This document shows, piece by piece, positions 23,871 to 31,241 of a DNA stretch of 38,556 nucleotides. Below the pieces are notes generated by a model. It searched no databases and had not been told where the DNA came from. It saw only the letters and a list, made by a program, of their open reading frames with translations. The stretch lies in assembly GCA_002490245.1 (NCBI GenBank), contig PCNA01000017.1, positions 1-38,556 of the forward strand, read 5' to 3'. The position numbers and the translations under genes are program-made. Numbering within the stretch: the first letter of the stretch is position 1; each line of letters opens with the position of its first letter. The DNA comes from Candidatus Bathyarchaeota archaeon B24-2. Its GTDB lineage: Archaea > Thermoproteota > Bathyarchaeia > Bathyarchaeales > B24-2.

Positions 23871-24740
23871 TTGAGGGTGCTCGGATTGTGCGGCTTCCGT
23901 ATTAGGAGGATGAGGCCTCAGGACGTCGTCGAAGTGGTTAGGATAGCGAATCAGGCATTCCGTGAAACCGCTCGGCTCACGAGGAGGCTTGGTTACGGCT
24001 TCGCGAAGTATATGCTTGAAGGTGGAGAGTTACTGTTCGTGGCCGAAACAGAAGGCGGGAAGGTCGTGGGTTTCGTATTCGGCCGCCGTGAAGAAGACTC
24101 CGCCGTCATAGGCTGGATAGCGGTCCATCCAGAATATCAAGGTAGGGGAGTAGGCGGTCTACTTCTCAAGGCTGTAGAAGATGAAGCTAGAAGGGCAGGT
24201 TTAAAGACTGTAATCACAGGTACACCCTTCGCGAGGTCTTTCTATGAGAAGTATGGTTATGAGTGCTATAGAGTAGAAAGAGCTCTGCTCTTAGAGCTTA
24301 TCGGAAGAACCGTGAACCCTCCTAAAGACATGGATGTCCACCCTTTACTCTTAGACGATCTTCCAGCTCTAGCCTCTTTCATGGGCGACGAGGAATATCT
24401 AAGGTTTTTGATGGCCTATTTCAGCGTCTACGACTCGGATCCAGACATGTGTTTAATAGGGTTTAGGGGGAAAGACGTAGCTGGCGCAGTCGTCGGTAAA
24501 AGAAACGAGGTTTATCCAGAGCTTGTGACGCTTGAAGAACTCGTAGTTAAGGATGAAAGCTATGCTTATGATATGCTCGACGCGTTGACCTACGCCGTGT
24601 CGGTTAAGGGGTATAGGTGGGTCGGTGTGAGACTCTCGGTTAGAGGGTTAGATGAGGAGGAGCTTTTAAGGAGGGGATGGAAGGACGCTAAGTTGCCGTC
24701 ATTCTGGACTAGATATCACATTCGTAAACACTTACGGTGA
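23871..24740 (+). CDS. GNAT-family N-acetyltransferase
   Basis: The N-terminal GNAT domain begins with FRIRRMRPQDVVEVVRIANQ and has the acetyl-CoA loop VHPEYQGRGVGGLLLKAVED, followed by SFYEKYGYECY. A second, degenerate GNAT-like half (from about DVHPLLLDDLPALASFM) makes it a tandem form. The frame is open from a TTG at 23769, but the extra 34 residues are unlike GNAT sequence and overlap a TATA-like element; I chose the TTG at 23871 (GTG at 23878 region also possible). The M28-family gene begins 11 bases after its stop, so they form an operon. The acceptor substrate is unknown. Confidence 0.8.
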   Translation: MRVLGLCGFRIRRMRPQDVVEVVRIANQAFRETARLTRRLGYGFAKYMLEGGELLFVAETEGGKVVGFVFGRREEDSAVIGWIAVHPEYQGRGVGGLLLKAVEDEARRAGLKTVITGTPFARSFYEKYGYECYRVERALLLELIGRTVNPPKDMDVHPLLLDDLPALASFMGDEEYLRFLMAYFSVYDSDPDMCLIGFRGKDVAGAVVGKRNEVYPELVTLEELVVKDESYAYDMLDALTYAVSVKGYRWVGVRLSVRGLDEEELLRRGWKDAKLPSFWTRYHIRKHLR

Positions 24741-24751
24741 GGTGAACGGTC

Positions 24752-26716
24752 TTGTTCGTTAAGTTATTGAATAAAATATCGCCCTACATATCCGGGGTCA
24801 ACGCTTTAGAGTTGATTAAGCATATAAACGACCTCGACCGCTGGTCGTCGTTCGACAAGCACCACGAAACAGCTCTATACTGTATAGATACGATGAAGGG
24901 TTACGGTCTTGAAACCGAAATCTTTCAGCTTCCCGCCGATGGAGAGAAGACCTATGGAGACTGGGTTATGCCGCGTGCATGGGATGCATGGTCTGCTAGA
25001 CTCACCCTGCTACCTAAAGACGGAAGAAGAGAAGTCATACTCTGCGACTATAAAGTTAACCCATGCTCGCTTGTAGTCTATAGTAAGCCTACACCGCCTG
25101 GAGGAGTCACAGCCGAAGTCGTTGTGGTAAAGGGAGGATCTAAACCTGAAGACTATGATGGGTTAGACGTTGAAGGAAAGGTGGTCTTTACGAGCGATTC
25201 TGCCAGAAGTTCACGGATAGAAGCTACTAGGCACGGCGCGGTCGGAATAATCTCAGACCATCTACCGGTGATCGAGTATTACCGGCCACCTATGGAACTT
25301 CCAGACTGCTATTTCTGGGATAGGTTCAGCACAGACACCCATGGAGGTTGGGGTATGAAGAAGGGAGACGTCGAATGCTGGGGTTTCGTTTTAACGCCTA
25401 GACAGGGACACTGGCTTAGGGAATTGATTCGTAAAGAGAAGACCGTTAAGGTCCATGCCGAGGTGAACTCCCGCTTCTACGATGGAACGGTCGACGTGGT
25501 TACTGGATATATTCCGGGGGAGACCGATGAGGAGGTGCTAATTAACGGCCATCTATACGAGGTTGGGGCTATAGATAACGCAAGCGGATGCGGGGTGGCG
25601 ATAGAGGTTCTCAGATGCCTTAATGAATTGATCGAAAGAGGTGAGCTCAAGAGGCCTAAACGTGGGATAAGGATGCTGTTCACCTATGAGTGTATGGGGA
25701 CGATGGGAGCGGTTATCGAGAGGCCCGACATCTTTAATCGCGTAGTGGCTGCTATAACCCTCGACTCGGTCGGGGGAGACGAAAGCTTATGTAAAGCTTT
25801 CCTATCGTTATCGCATAATCCACATGCCCAAAGCTCATATACAGACACTTTACTTAGGCTTATAATGGAGCACATGACCCACAGAGAGAAATTCCTCGTA
25901 AATTGGCGTGAAAGGCCGTTCCTCAACGCAGACAACATAATCTCAGACCCTACGATAGGAATCCCCTCTCCTCTACTGCTGGAATATCCGTATAGGTATT
26001 ACCATACCTGTATGGATACGCCCGACAAGCTCAACCCAGACAAACTCTCTTGGATAGGAGTGGTAGCGGCGACCTACGTTTACTTTATAGCCAACGCTGG
26101 CGAAGCGGAGTGCAAGTGGCTTATAGAAGAGGTGTTGAGCGAGGGAAAAAAGGCTATGATCGACGCGGTCAAGGAGTATGTAAAGGTTTATTATGAAAGT
26201 GGGGGGAGGAGGTCTGAAGAGCTATGGAAGAGACTAAATTACCTAAGGATACGGTATGATAATGCCTTAGAGTCCATACTGCGTCTAGCATCTAGCGACG
26301 ACCACGACACTCGTAGGAGACTTAACCATGCTAAGAGGGAACTTATCGAGTTCGCTGAGGCCTCTTATAGACGGTTTTGCCATATAACCGGAACCACCGC
26401 TGAAAAGCCTAAACCGAAAATGAGTAGATATAAGCTTGAGGCTTCTAAGGTCGTTCCTAAGCGATTAATAATCGGCGTATCCAAGAGAACACGTATACCA
26501 GCAGATAAGCGTGAGGAATGGTCGAAGAAGCTTAAAGAGTGGAATATAGACGCGGACGTCGAATTCTCTGCTCAGATGTGGTGCGACGGGAAGCGCAGCG
26601 TAGCAGAGATAGAGGAGCTAGTCGAATGTGAAACGGGAAAGACGGGCATAAAATTGCTCGAATACTTCCGTGAGATGGAGAAGTACGGATACTTCGAATG
26701 CTCGGTTAAAGATTGA
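24752..26716 (+). CDS. M28-family metallopeptidase with PA-like insert and C-terminal extension
   Basis: The 654-residue protein looks like a zinc aminopeptidase of the M28 clan. Likely ligands are H267 (LINGHLYEVG), D275 (GAIDNASG), E313 (FTYECMGTMG), D338 (TLDSVGG) and H418 (YYHTCMDTPDKL). A PA-like segment lies at about residues 120-175 (GLDVEGKVVFTS ... HGAVGIISD). After the catalytic domain, about 200 residues include helical segments and a C-terminal winged-helix-like stretch (CDGKRSVAEIEELVECETG). No signal peptide is present, so a cytoplasmic exo- or dipeptidase role is expected. The start is TTG at 24752. Coupling with the upstream acetyltransferase could mean linked N-terminal modification and trimming, a guess. 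Confidence 0.8.
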   Translation: MFVKLLNKISPYISGVNALELIKHINDLDRWSSFDKHHETALYCIDTMKGYGLETEIFQLPADGEKTYGDWVMPRAWDAWSARLTLLPKDGRREVILCDYKVNPCSLVVYSKPTPPGGVTAEVVVVKGGSKPEDYDGLDVEGKVVFTSDSARSSRIEATRHGAVGIISDHLPVIEYYRPPMELPDCYFWDRFSTDTHGGWGMKKGDVECWGFVLTPRQGHWLRELIRKEKTVKVHAEVNSRFYDGTVDVVTGYIPGETDEEVLINGHLYEVGAIDNASGCGVAIEVLRCLNELIERGELKRPKRGIRMLFTYECMGTMGAVIERPDIFNRVVAAITLDSVGGDESLCKAFLSLSHNPHAQSSYTDTLLRLIMEHMTHREKFLVNWRERPFLNADNIISDPTIGIPSPLLLEYPYRYYHTCMDTPDKLNPDKLSWIGVVAATYVYFIANAGEAECKWLIEEVLSEGKKAMIDAVKEYVKVYYESGGRRSEELWKRLNYLRIRYDNALESILRLASSDDHDTRRRLNHAKRELIEFAEASYRRFCHITGTTAEKPKPKMSRYKLEASKVVPKRLIIGVSKRTRIPADKREEWSKKLKEWNIDADVEFSAQMWCDGKRSVAEIEELVECETGKTGIKLLEYFREMEKYGYFECSVKD

Positions 26717-26875
26717 ACAGCTAAAAGCCTTTTAATCCACCATTTTTAAGGAGTGAATAGAGATCGGTTTAAATACCTATCGAAGACTGGATAACCCCTC
26801 AACGTTCACAACCTATTAGAAGTTCAATTTTTATTAGAAAGGTTGAAACCATACTATAATGTATAAAATGCGGAG

Positions 26876-26951
26876 AGCCCGGTGGTGTAGCGGTCAAGCA
26901 TGGCGGGCTCTGGACCCGCTGACGGGAGTTCGAATCTCCCCCGGGCTACCA
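26876..26951 (+). tRNA. tRNA-Gln (anticodon CTG), encoded CCA
   Basis: Acceptor AGCCCGG (26876-26882) pairs with CCGGGCT (26941-26947), followed by discriminator A and encoded CCA. D stem GTGT/GCAT, anticodon stem GCGGG/CCCGC with loop CT-CTG-GA (anticodon 26910-26912), and T arm GGGAG-TTCGAAT-CTCCC are all complete. There is no intron. A TATA-like ACTATAATG lies about 25 bases upstream; a further TATA-like GGTTTAAATACC is at 26764-26775. Confidence 0.95.
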
Positions 26952-27328
26952 TATTAAACTTATCAAATAAGCCCGACTCATGCCCATTTTGGCTACGACG
27001 TAGTTAAACAGTAGTCTATTTCTACGCTCACCTACCATTTTACTTCTAGGTTCGAACACGCATAATCTATAGCGGACTGCAAAAATCCATTCTGGGAATC
27101 AGAGTTGCTGGTCGGTCGCACTCAGAGAATGCTGTTAGAAGCGCTGAACGTCTTCATGACAGCATAGCCCTCTCTCAAGCTTCTTTCTTAGATCAAGTAT
27201 TTGCTGAACTTTATGAATGCTCCTTTATCAGCATTAACTAAAAAGGCTGGGAGAATGTGAAGTTCCGACAGAAGAACATTAAAGTAAAGGTTTAAGAACT
27301 TATTAAGTAATACATATGAGGGAATGCC
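26952..27328. other. Gene-free stretch downstream of tRNA-Gln
   Basis: No complete gene is visible. Short minus-strand peptides of 20-30 residues look protein-like in places, for example near 26960-27048 and 27188-27260, which suggests decayed genes, but none is identifiable. I found no copy of the tRNA 3' end that would mark an attachment site. A TATA-like ACTTATTAAG near 27297-27306 and GAGGG at 27316-27320 belong to the following vapB. Confidence 0.3.
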
Positions 27329-27514
27329 ATGCCCATCGAATTGAAGGAGATAATCAGGTTCATAAAGGATCTGGGATACGAGGTCAAGACCGAGGTTACT
27401 GGTAAGAGTGTCGTCGATGAGCTTTTGGGAGCCTTTGAGGGCGTTGTTCCAAGGGGGATGACGAGCACCGAGTACTTGAAGAATCTCAGAGAGACCGGGT
27501 ATGGAAAATATTAG
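27329..27514 (+). CDS. VapB-like antitoxin
   Basis: The 61-residue protein precedes and overlaps a PIN-domain gene by 14 bases. Its C-terminal segment SVVDELLGAFEGVVPRGMTS followed by TEYLKNLRETGYGKY resembles toxin-wrapping tails of VapB antitoxins. The short N-terminus (IELKEIIRFIKDLGYEVKTE) does not show a classic AbrB or ribbon-helix-helix fold that I can recognise. GAGGG eight bases before the ATG supports the start. Confidence 0.75.
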   Translation: MPIELKEIIRFIKDLGYEVKTEVTGKSVVDELLGAFEGVVPRGMTSTEYLKNLRETGYGKY

Positions 27515-27980
27515 CGTATTTCTCGATACAGACGTTCTGATAAATTGGCTTGCTAAAGAGGTAGATCCAAATACTGGGGAGGAGCTCTGGAGGGCTCCTC
27601 TGAGAATTCTCAAGGAGATCGAGGTAGGCGAGCTGAGCGGGTTCACTTCCATCATCAATCTCATGGAGATCATCTTTGTCCTCAGGCGGAAGAAGAGATG
27701 GAAGGATGAGAAGATAATCTCCACGATAGGCAGAATTCGAGAGATACCGAACTTCAGCGTGCTCATACCGACAGAGGCCGACATGATCTCGGCATACAGC
27801 ATTCAAACAGTTTTTGCCCTAGATCCCTTCAACAGCATCTATTATTCGATGTCCAGAAAGAGGATCGATTATATCATCTCAAGGGATTCAGATTTTATAT
27901 CGATAGTGAACAGTACAGAAAAGAAGCTAGTGGCATTTACACCTGAAAAGTTCCTGAAAGACGTGATGAAAAAAAGTTAA
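27501..27980 (+). CDS. VapC-family PIN-domain ribonuclease toxin
   Basis: The 159-residue PIN domain has D9 (VFLDTDVLINWL), an acidic residue in NLMEIIFVLRR, Asp in FALDPFNSIYYS, and Asp in IISRDSDFISI: the four acidic positions that bind metal and cleave RNA. It begins inside the vapB gene, so it is translated with its antitoxin. All key residues are present, so it is probably active. It lies downstream of tRNA-Gln. Confidence 0.85.
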   Translation: MENISVFLDTDVLINWLAKEVDPNTGEELWRAPLRILKEIEVGELSGFTSIINLMEIIFVLRRKKRWKDEKIISTIGRIREIPNFSVLIPTEADMISAYSIQTVFALDPFNSIYYSMSRKRIDYIISRDSDFISIVNSTEKKLVAFTPEKFLKDVMKKS

Positions 27981-28039
27981 CTTCTTCTCAAAATATCGGA
28001 ACTCCTCCATGCCTATGGTTATCTTAAGATGACCTAAGC

Positions 28040-28303
28040 ATGGCAGAGAAGCCTAGATGGAAGGACGTCGGCGCTGTCTGGCTGAAGAAGGATAACATGC
28101 TTGGAATAAATGTGGATCTCGGAGTTCTAGGGACACTGCACGCAACTGGCTTTTCTGTTGAGGAGAAATCGCTGATGAAGAAGATCGAGAAAAAGCTTTC
28201 ATCGCTAAAGCCAAAAAGCGAGACATTTAATTGGTTCGACCGCCGGAAACTTCTCCCAGAACTAAGCTCGAATTACGTTCCACCCTCGGAGTCCTTCGAC
28301 TAG
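28040..28303 (+). CDS. Small hypothetical protein
   Basis: This 87-residue frame is not a family I recognise. The N-terminal WKDVGAVWLKKDNMLGINVD could form two beta strands, like small single-sheet proteins of the DUF736 type, and the rest is charged and helical. It follows vapC by 60 bases on the same strand and may belong to the same acquired segment. No ribosome binding site is clear. Confidence 0.5.
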   Translation: MAEKPRWKDVGAVWLKKDNMLGINVDLGVLGTLHATGFSVEEKSLMKKIEKKLSSLKPKSETFNWFDRRKLLPELSSNYVPPSESFD

Positions 28304-28559
28304 CTTCGCCCACTCAGGGCAAGCCTCGGCTCGAGTGCTTTTCCCGGGTTTTTAAATTTCTCGACTGTGATAATAATCTCCATAATGTTTGAGGTTCGAA
28401 AGTGTTGGAGGATTACATTAGGTGCGAGATAGACATGAAAGTTTAATAAAAACCCTTTTTAGATTGCTGGGGGGTTACTACTTTTTGATCTATCAAGAGA
28501 GACTCACAAACTACTCTAAAAGCGTGTCTATTGTGGGAGTCGCTTCCAAGTCTGGTTCT
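28304..28559. other. Intergenic stretch with possible very short frames
   Basis: A TATA-like TTTTTAAATTTC at about 28349-28360 and GGAGG at 28405-28409 precede two tiny frames on the plus strand: TTG at 28403 giving 13 codons (MEDYIRCEIDMKV) and GTG at 28422 giving 62 codons that run into the convergent methyltransferase gene. Neither resembles a known family. A decayed gene is possible. Confidence 0.25.
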
Positions 28560-29180
28560 TTATGGTTTTTCCATAAAGAAGTAATTTGCGACGTGCGGCG
28601 TTCGGAGTAATTTCATTTCAATTATATGAAAATATTGTTCGAACAATTCTTTAAGCTCTCTTTGCGATGAGAAATATAACTTCATCCCAGACGGACTTAT
28701 TCTATATTTTTCTCCCGGATTACCAAATTCAGCACTTTGTTGGTTAAAGCAAACCGAGAGATATTTTCCGTTTCTATTTAATATCTTCGCCACGTCCTTC
28801 ACATACTTCTGTCTTTGCAGCGGCGTTATCTGATGTAAAAGAAACCATTCTAGAACGAAGTCGAATTTTTCTGTTATCTGTCCTAAATCGGCTATATCCA
28901 TAACTATAAAGCGAACTTTAACTCCCCGTCTTGCCGCATTCTCTTTCGCATATCGTATAGCCCTTTCTGATAAATCTATTCCTAACACATCAAACCCCTT
29001 TGAAGCTAAATAGATAGAATTGAAGCCCTCTCCGCAACCCACATCGATTGCTTTACATGGGGCGACCTTCCCGCTTTCTATTAGTTCTACTAATTCTCGT
29101 GGCGGCTCGGTTCTTGTCCAAGGTGCTCGTGGTTTTGCGTAATGTCTCTCAAGCACCTCTTTCACTTTTCCACTCATCAT
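28560..29180 (-). CDS. Class I SAM-dependent methyltransferase
   Basis: The 206-residue Rossmann-fold protein has motif I AIDVGCGEGFNSIYLASKG, an acidic motif II in VLGIDLSERAI, and IVMDIADLG. The start PRAPWTRTEPPRELVELIE is like TehB/thiopurine-type small-molecule methyltransferases; the acceptor is unknown. The gene is visibly richer in A and T than the surrounding genes and lies next to a toxin-antitoxin pair, both consistent with lateral acquisition. A TATA-like TTTAATAAATT at about 29206-29216 suits a short leader. Confidence 0.85.
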   Translation of the reverse strand: MMSGKVKEVLERHYAKPRAPWTRTEPPRELVELIESGKVAPCKAIDVGCGEGFNSIYLASKGFDVLGIDLSERAIRYAKENAARRGVKVRFIVMDIADLGQITEKFDFVLEWFLLHQITPLQRQKYVKDVAKILNRNGKYLSVCFNQQSAEFGNPGEKYRISPSGMKLYFSSQRELKELFEQYFHIIEMKLLRTPHVANYFFMEKP

Positions 29181-29578
29181 CCCCGCTTAGTTTTAATTTG
29201 AACTAATTTATTAAACTTAGTTCTAGCTCAAATGAAAGGTCAAGAAATCAAAGTTAAGATTCTTTTTAGAGGATCGTTACGACCTACTCTCAACCTACCT
29301 AGAAATTCTGGTCTAGACCGGCATAGCGCTATATAAACCTTTGACTTCTAATTGAGAAAATCTTCAGAGAAATAAAATTTAAACTGAAAATCCCTCAGAA
29401 AACGTAAACGCAGACTGAACACCATTCAGCTACCTCCACGAACTATATAAACCTAGACTAAGATATAGGAGACAAAAGAATGGAGTCTCAGGACACGAGG
29501 TAAATCGGATTCTCCGATCCTTTCATAAAGACTATTAGCGTTCTCTCTCAATAAGTTTTTGAGGTGTGTTGGAGGTTG
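29181..29578. promoter_or_regulatory. Control region before the HpaI-type aldolase: two TATA-like boxes and palindromes
   Basis: CTATATAAACCT occurs twice, at 29329-29340 and 29443-29454. Next to the first are two perfect ten-base palindromes, GGTCTAGACC (29310-29319) and ATAGCGCTAT (29323-29332). The second box is the likelier promoter of the aldolase and would give a leader of about 100 bases containing a seven-codon frame that begins ATGGAGTCT at about 29480. The first may serve either strand. Confidence 0.4.
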
Positions 29579-30361
29579 ATGGAGAATAAGCTTAGGGTTT
29601 TGTTGGAGAAGGGGGAGCCCACGGTTGGGACGCATATCCACGTCGTCTGGCCTGGTGTGACAGAACTCATCGGCCATACAGGGATGGTCGACTACGTGGA
29701 GTTCACGAGTACCTATGCCCCATACGACCTTCACGACTTGGACAATTTGGCGAGGGCGGCGGAGCTGGTGGGTATGGCTTCGATGATAAAGATCGACCAG
29801 CAGCCACGTGTCTATCTGGCTGAGAGAGCGTTGGCCGCTGGAATCCAGAACATACTCTTCGCAGACATCAGGACCGTCGAGGATGCGGAGGAGGCGGTTA
29901 AAGCCGTTAAAGCCGAGCCGAGGGGGATAAACGGTGTGAGGATGTGTAGGACCGTAGGATACGTGTTCTGTAAGGGTTCCATAGCCGATTTAGCTAAGTG
30001 GTATGACCAAGCGGTCGTGGCTTTGATGATAGAGAAGAAGTCTGCCGTCGAGAACCTCGAGGAGATACTATCGGTCGATGGAGTAGACATGGTACAGTTT
30101 GGGCCTGGAGACTACTCTATGAGCATCGGACATCCGGGGATGCTTGACCACCCTAAGGTTAAGGAGGCGGAGCTAAAAACCATCAAGACCGCCTTAAAGA
30201 TGGACGTTCGACCGAGGGCCGAGATAAACAGCCCTAAAGAGGCTGAGAGGTACATAAAGCTTGGAGTGCGGGACTTCTGTATGGGGATAGATATGCTTAT
30301 CCTCTACGAGTGGATAAAGAATAACGGGCGGGAGCTCAGAAGGCTCCTATCTCAACTCTAG
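29579..30361 (+). CDS. HpaI/HpcH-family class II aldolase
   Basis: This 261-residue protein belongs to the metal-dependent pyruvate aldolases (HpaI, GarL, RhmA relatives). Visible features are PTVGTHIHVVWPGVTELIGH near the start, NILFADIRTVEDAEEAVKAV, ALMIEKKSAVENLEEIL with the metal-binding Glu, and FGPGDYSMSIGHPG. The usual EH of the early motif is replaced by EFTSTYAPYD, so substrate preference may differ. I chose the ATG at 29579, just after GGAGG at 29571-29575; a GTG at 29564 is possible. It could split 2-keto-3-deoxy sugar acids to pyruvate and an aldehyde, matching the dehydratase at 31242. Confidence 0.85.
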   Translation: MENKLRVLLEKGEPTVGTHIHVVWPGVTELIGHTGMVDYVEFTSTYAPYDLHDLDNLARAAELVGMASMIKIDQQPRVYLAERALAAGIQNILFADIRTVEDAEEAVKAVKAEPRGINGVRMCRTVGYVFCKGSIADLAKWYDQAVVALMIEKKSAVENLEEILSVDGVDMVQFGPGDYSMSIGHPGMLDHPKVKEAELKTIKTALKMDVRPRAEINSPKEAERYIKLGVRDFCMGIDMLILYEWIKNNGRELRRLLSQL

Positions 30362-30365
30362 GAGG

Positions 30366-31094
30366 CTATACTTCAGGCGTCTCTGAACCTGCGGGGTAAA
30401 CTTCAACCCTAACTTTTTGCCCGTCTTTAAGCTTGAGCTTACCCCTCAGATATACGGGGGCTAGAACCTCTATAACCGAGTCGTCGTAGTGTGTACGCAT
30501 AGCGAATACGATGGCCCCCTTAAATTTATTCGCTATTATAGCCGGATAGCATCTTCCGTCACCGTAGGTTCTAGCCTCGTTTCTGAAGCCTTTAATCTCT
30601 ATCGCGGGGAAAGAGTCCAGCTCCCTCCTTAACATGAGGTCGTATTCAGATGTTAGCTTAAGGTTTAAAGTTCCAGGGTAAGGGTCGAATCCCAGCTTCT
30701 CTCGGAACTGTCTCCTATAATGTTCTTTCGAGACATAGTATGCTCCCTCACCGAAGCCGGTGAAGACCTGACCTTCAAGCGTTATAGGCTGGGGGACCTT
30801 AGACTCCAAAACTTTAGAGAGGGATGAGTGAAGCCTCTTTAGCTCGGAGACGCCAGCTTCCGTAGCCTTGATCAGACAGCCTTCACGAGTGATCTTCCTC
30901 TTTATCCATCCGACCCTCTCTAGCTCGATGAGATATCTAGAGGCGGTTTGCTGTGAGGCCCCTATACGCTGAGCTAGATACTCGGTCGAAGTCTTGACTA
31001 CCCTATCGCAGGCACCCATCTCCGCTAACTTATACAGTAGAAACAGTCTCCTCCACCGTTTCGCGTCCAGGCTAGAATCGAACATAGTGACCAC
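30366..31094 (-). CDS. rbkR: RbkR-type protein: winged helix-turn-helix fused to CTP-dependent riboflavin kinase
   Basis: Residues 15-90 form a MarR-like winged helix (VKTSTEYLAQRIGASQQTAS, then RYLIELERVGWIKRK). From about residue 105 the protein is the archaeal riboflavin kinase domain: GEGAYYVSKEHYRRQFREKL, GFDPYPGTLNLKL, and GDGRCYPAIIA. The family makes FMN from riboflavin with CTP and, in forms with the helix-turn-helix, also represses flavin genes (family knowledge). Start is GTG at 31094; ATG at 31085 is an alternative. An inverted repeat overlapping its own promoter could be its operator. No other riboflavin gene lies in the window. Confidence 0.9.
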   Translation of the reverse strand: MVTMFDSSLDAKRWRRLFLLYKLAEMGACDRVVKTSTEYLAQRIGASQQTASRYLIELERVGWIKRKITREGCLIKATEAGVSELKRLHSSLSKVLESKVPQPITLEGQVFTGFGEGAYYVSKEHYRRQFREKLGFDPYPGTLNLKLTSEYDLMLRRELDSFPAIEIKGFRNEARTYGDGRCYPAIIANKFKGAIVFAMRTHYDDSVIEVLAPVYLRGKLKLKDGQKVRVEVYPAGSETPEV

Positions 31095-31115
31095 TGGTTT
31101 CTCAGAGCGCTACAC

Positions 31116-31156
31116 TCAACCTTAAAGAAGGAAGAGAAGAGCTTAATAAAGGTTGA
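31116..31156. promoter_or_regulatory. Inverted repeat TCAACCTT ... AAGGTTGA in the rbkR/dehydratase divergent promoter
   Basis: TCAACCTT at 31116-31123 and AAGGTTGA at 31149-31156 are exact inverted eight-base repeats 25 bases apart. They flank the likely minus-strand TATA element CTTTATTAAG (about 31141-31150) of rbkR. The dehydratase has its own TATA-like CTTTTAAATCC near 31195-31205. An operator is inferred from position only. Confidence 0.4.
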
Positions 31157-31241
31157 ACGTTGTCAGATTTTCGTTAAGGGCCTTCAAGGTTTAACTTTTA
31201 AATCCAGACCCTTAAACATTAGGGTGGAGGTGGATTTTAAG

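Noticed and set aside
26952-27328. Possible attachment site downstream of tRNA-Gln
   Set aside because: I found no direct repeat of the tRNA 3' end and no integrase gene in the segment.
27188-27802. 204-codon minus-strand frame opposite vapBC
   Set aside because: It lies antisense to the clearly coding VapB and VapC genes, and its translation is a low-complexity mirror of them. Only its last 20 residues fall outside vapBC and they are not recognisable.
28422-28610. 62-codon plus-strand frame before the methyltransferase gene
   Set aside because: A GGAGG lies ten bases upstream, but the frame overlaps the convergent methyltransferase by 51 bases and the peptide has no recognisable features; not listed as a gene.
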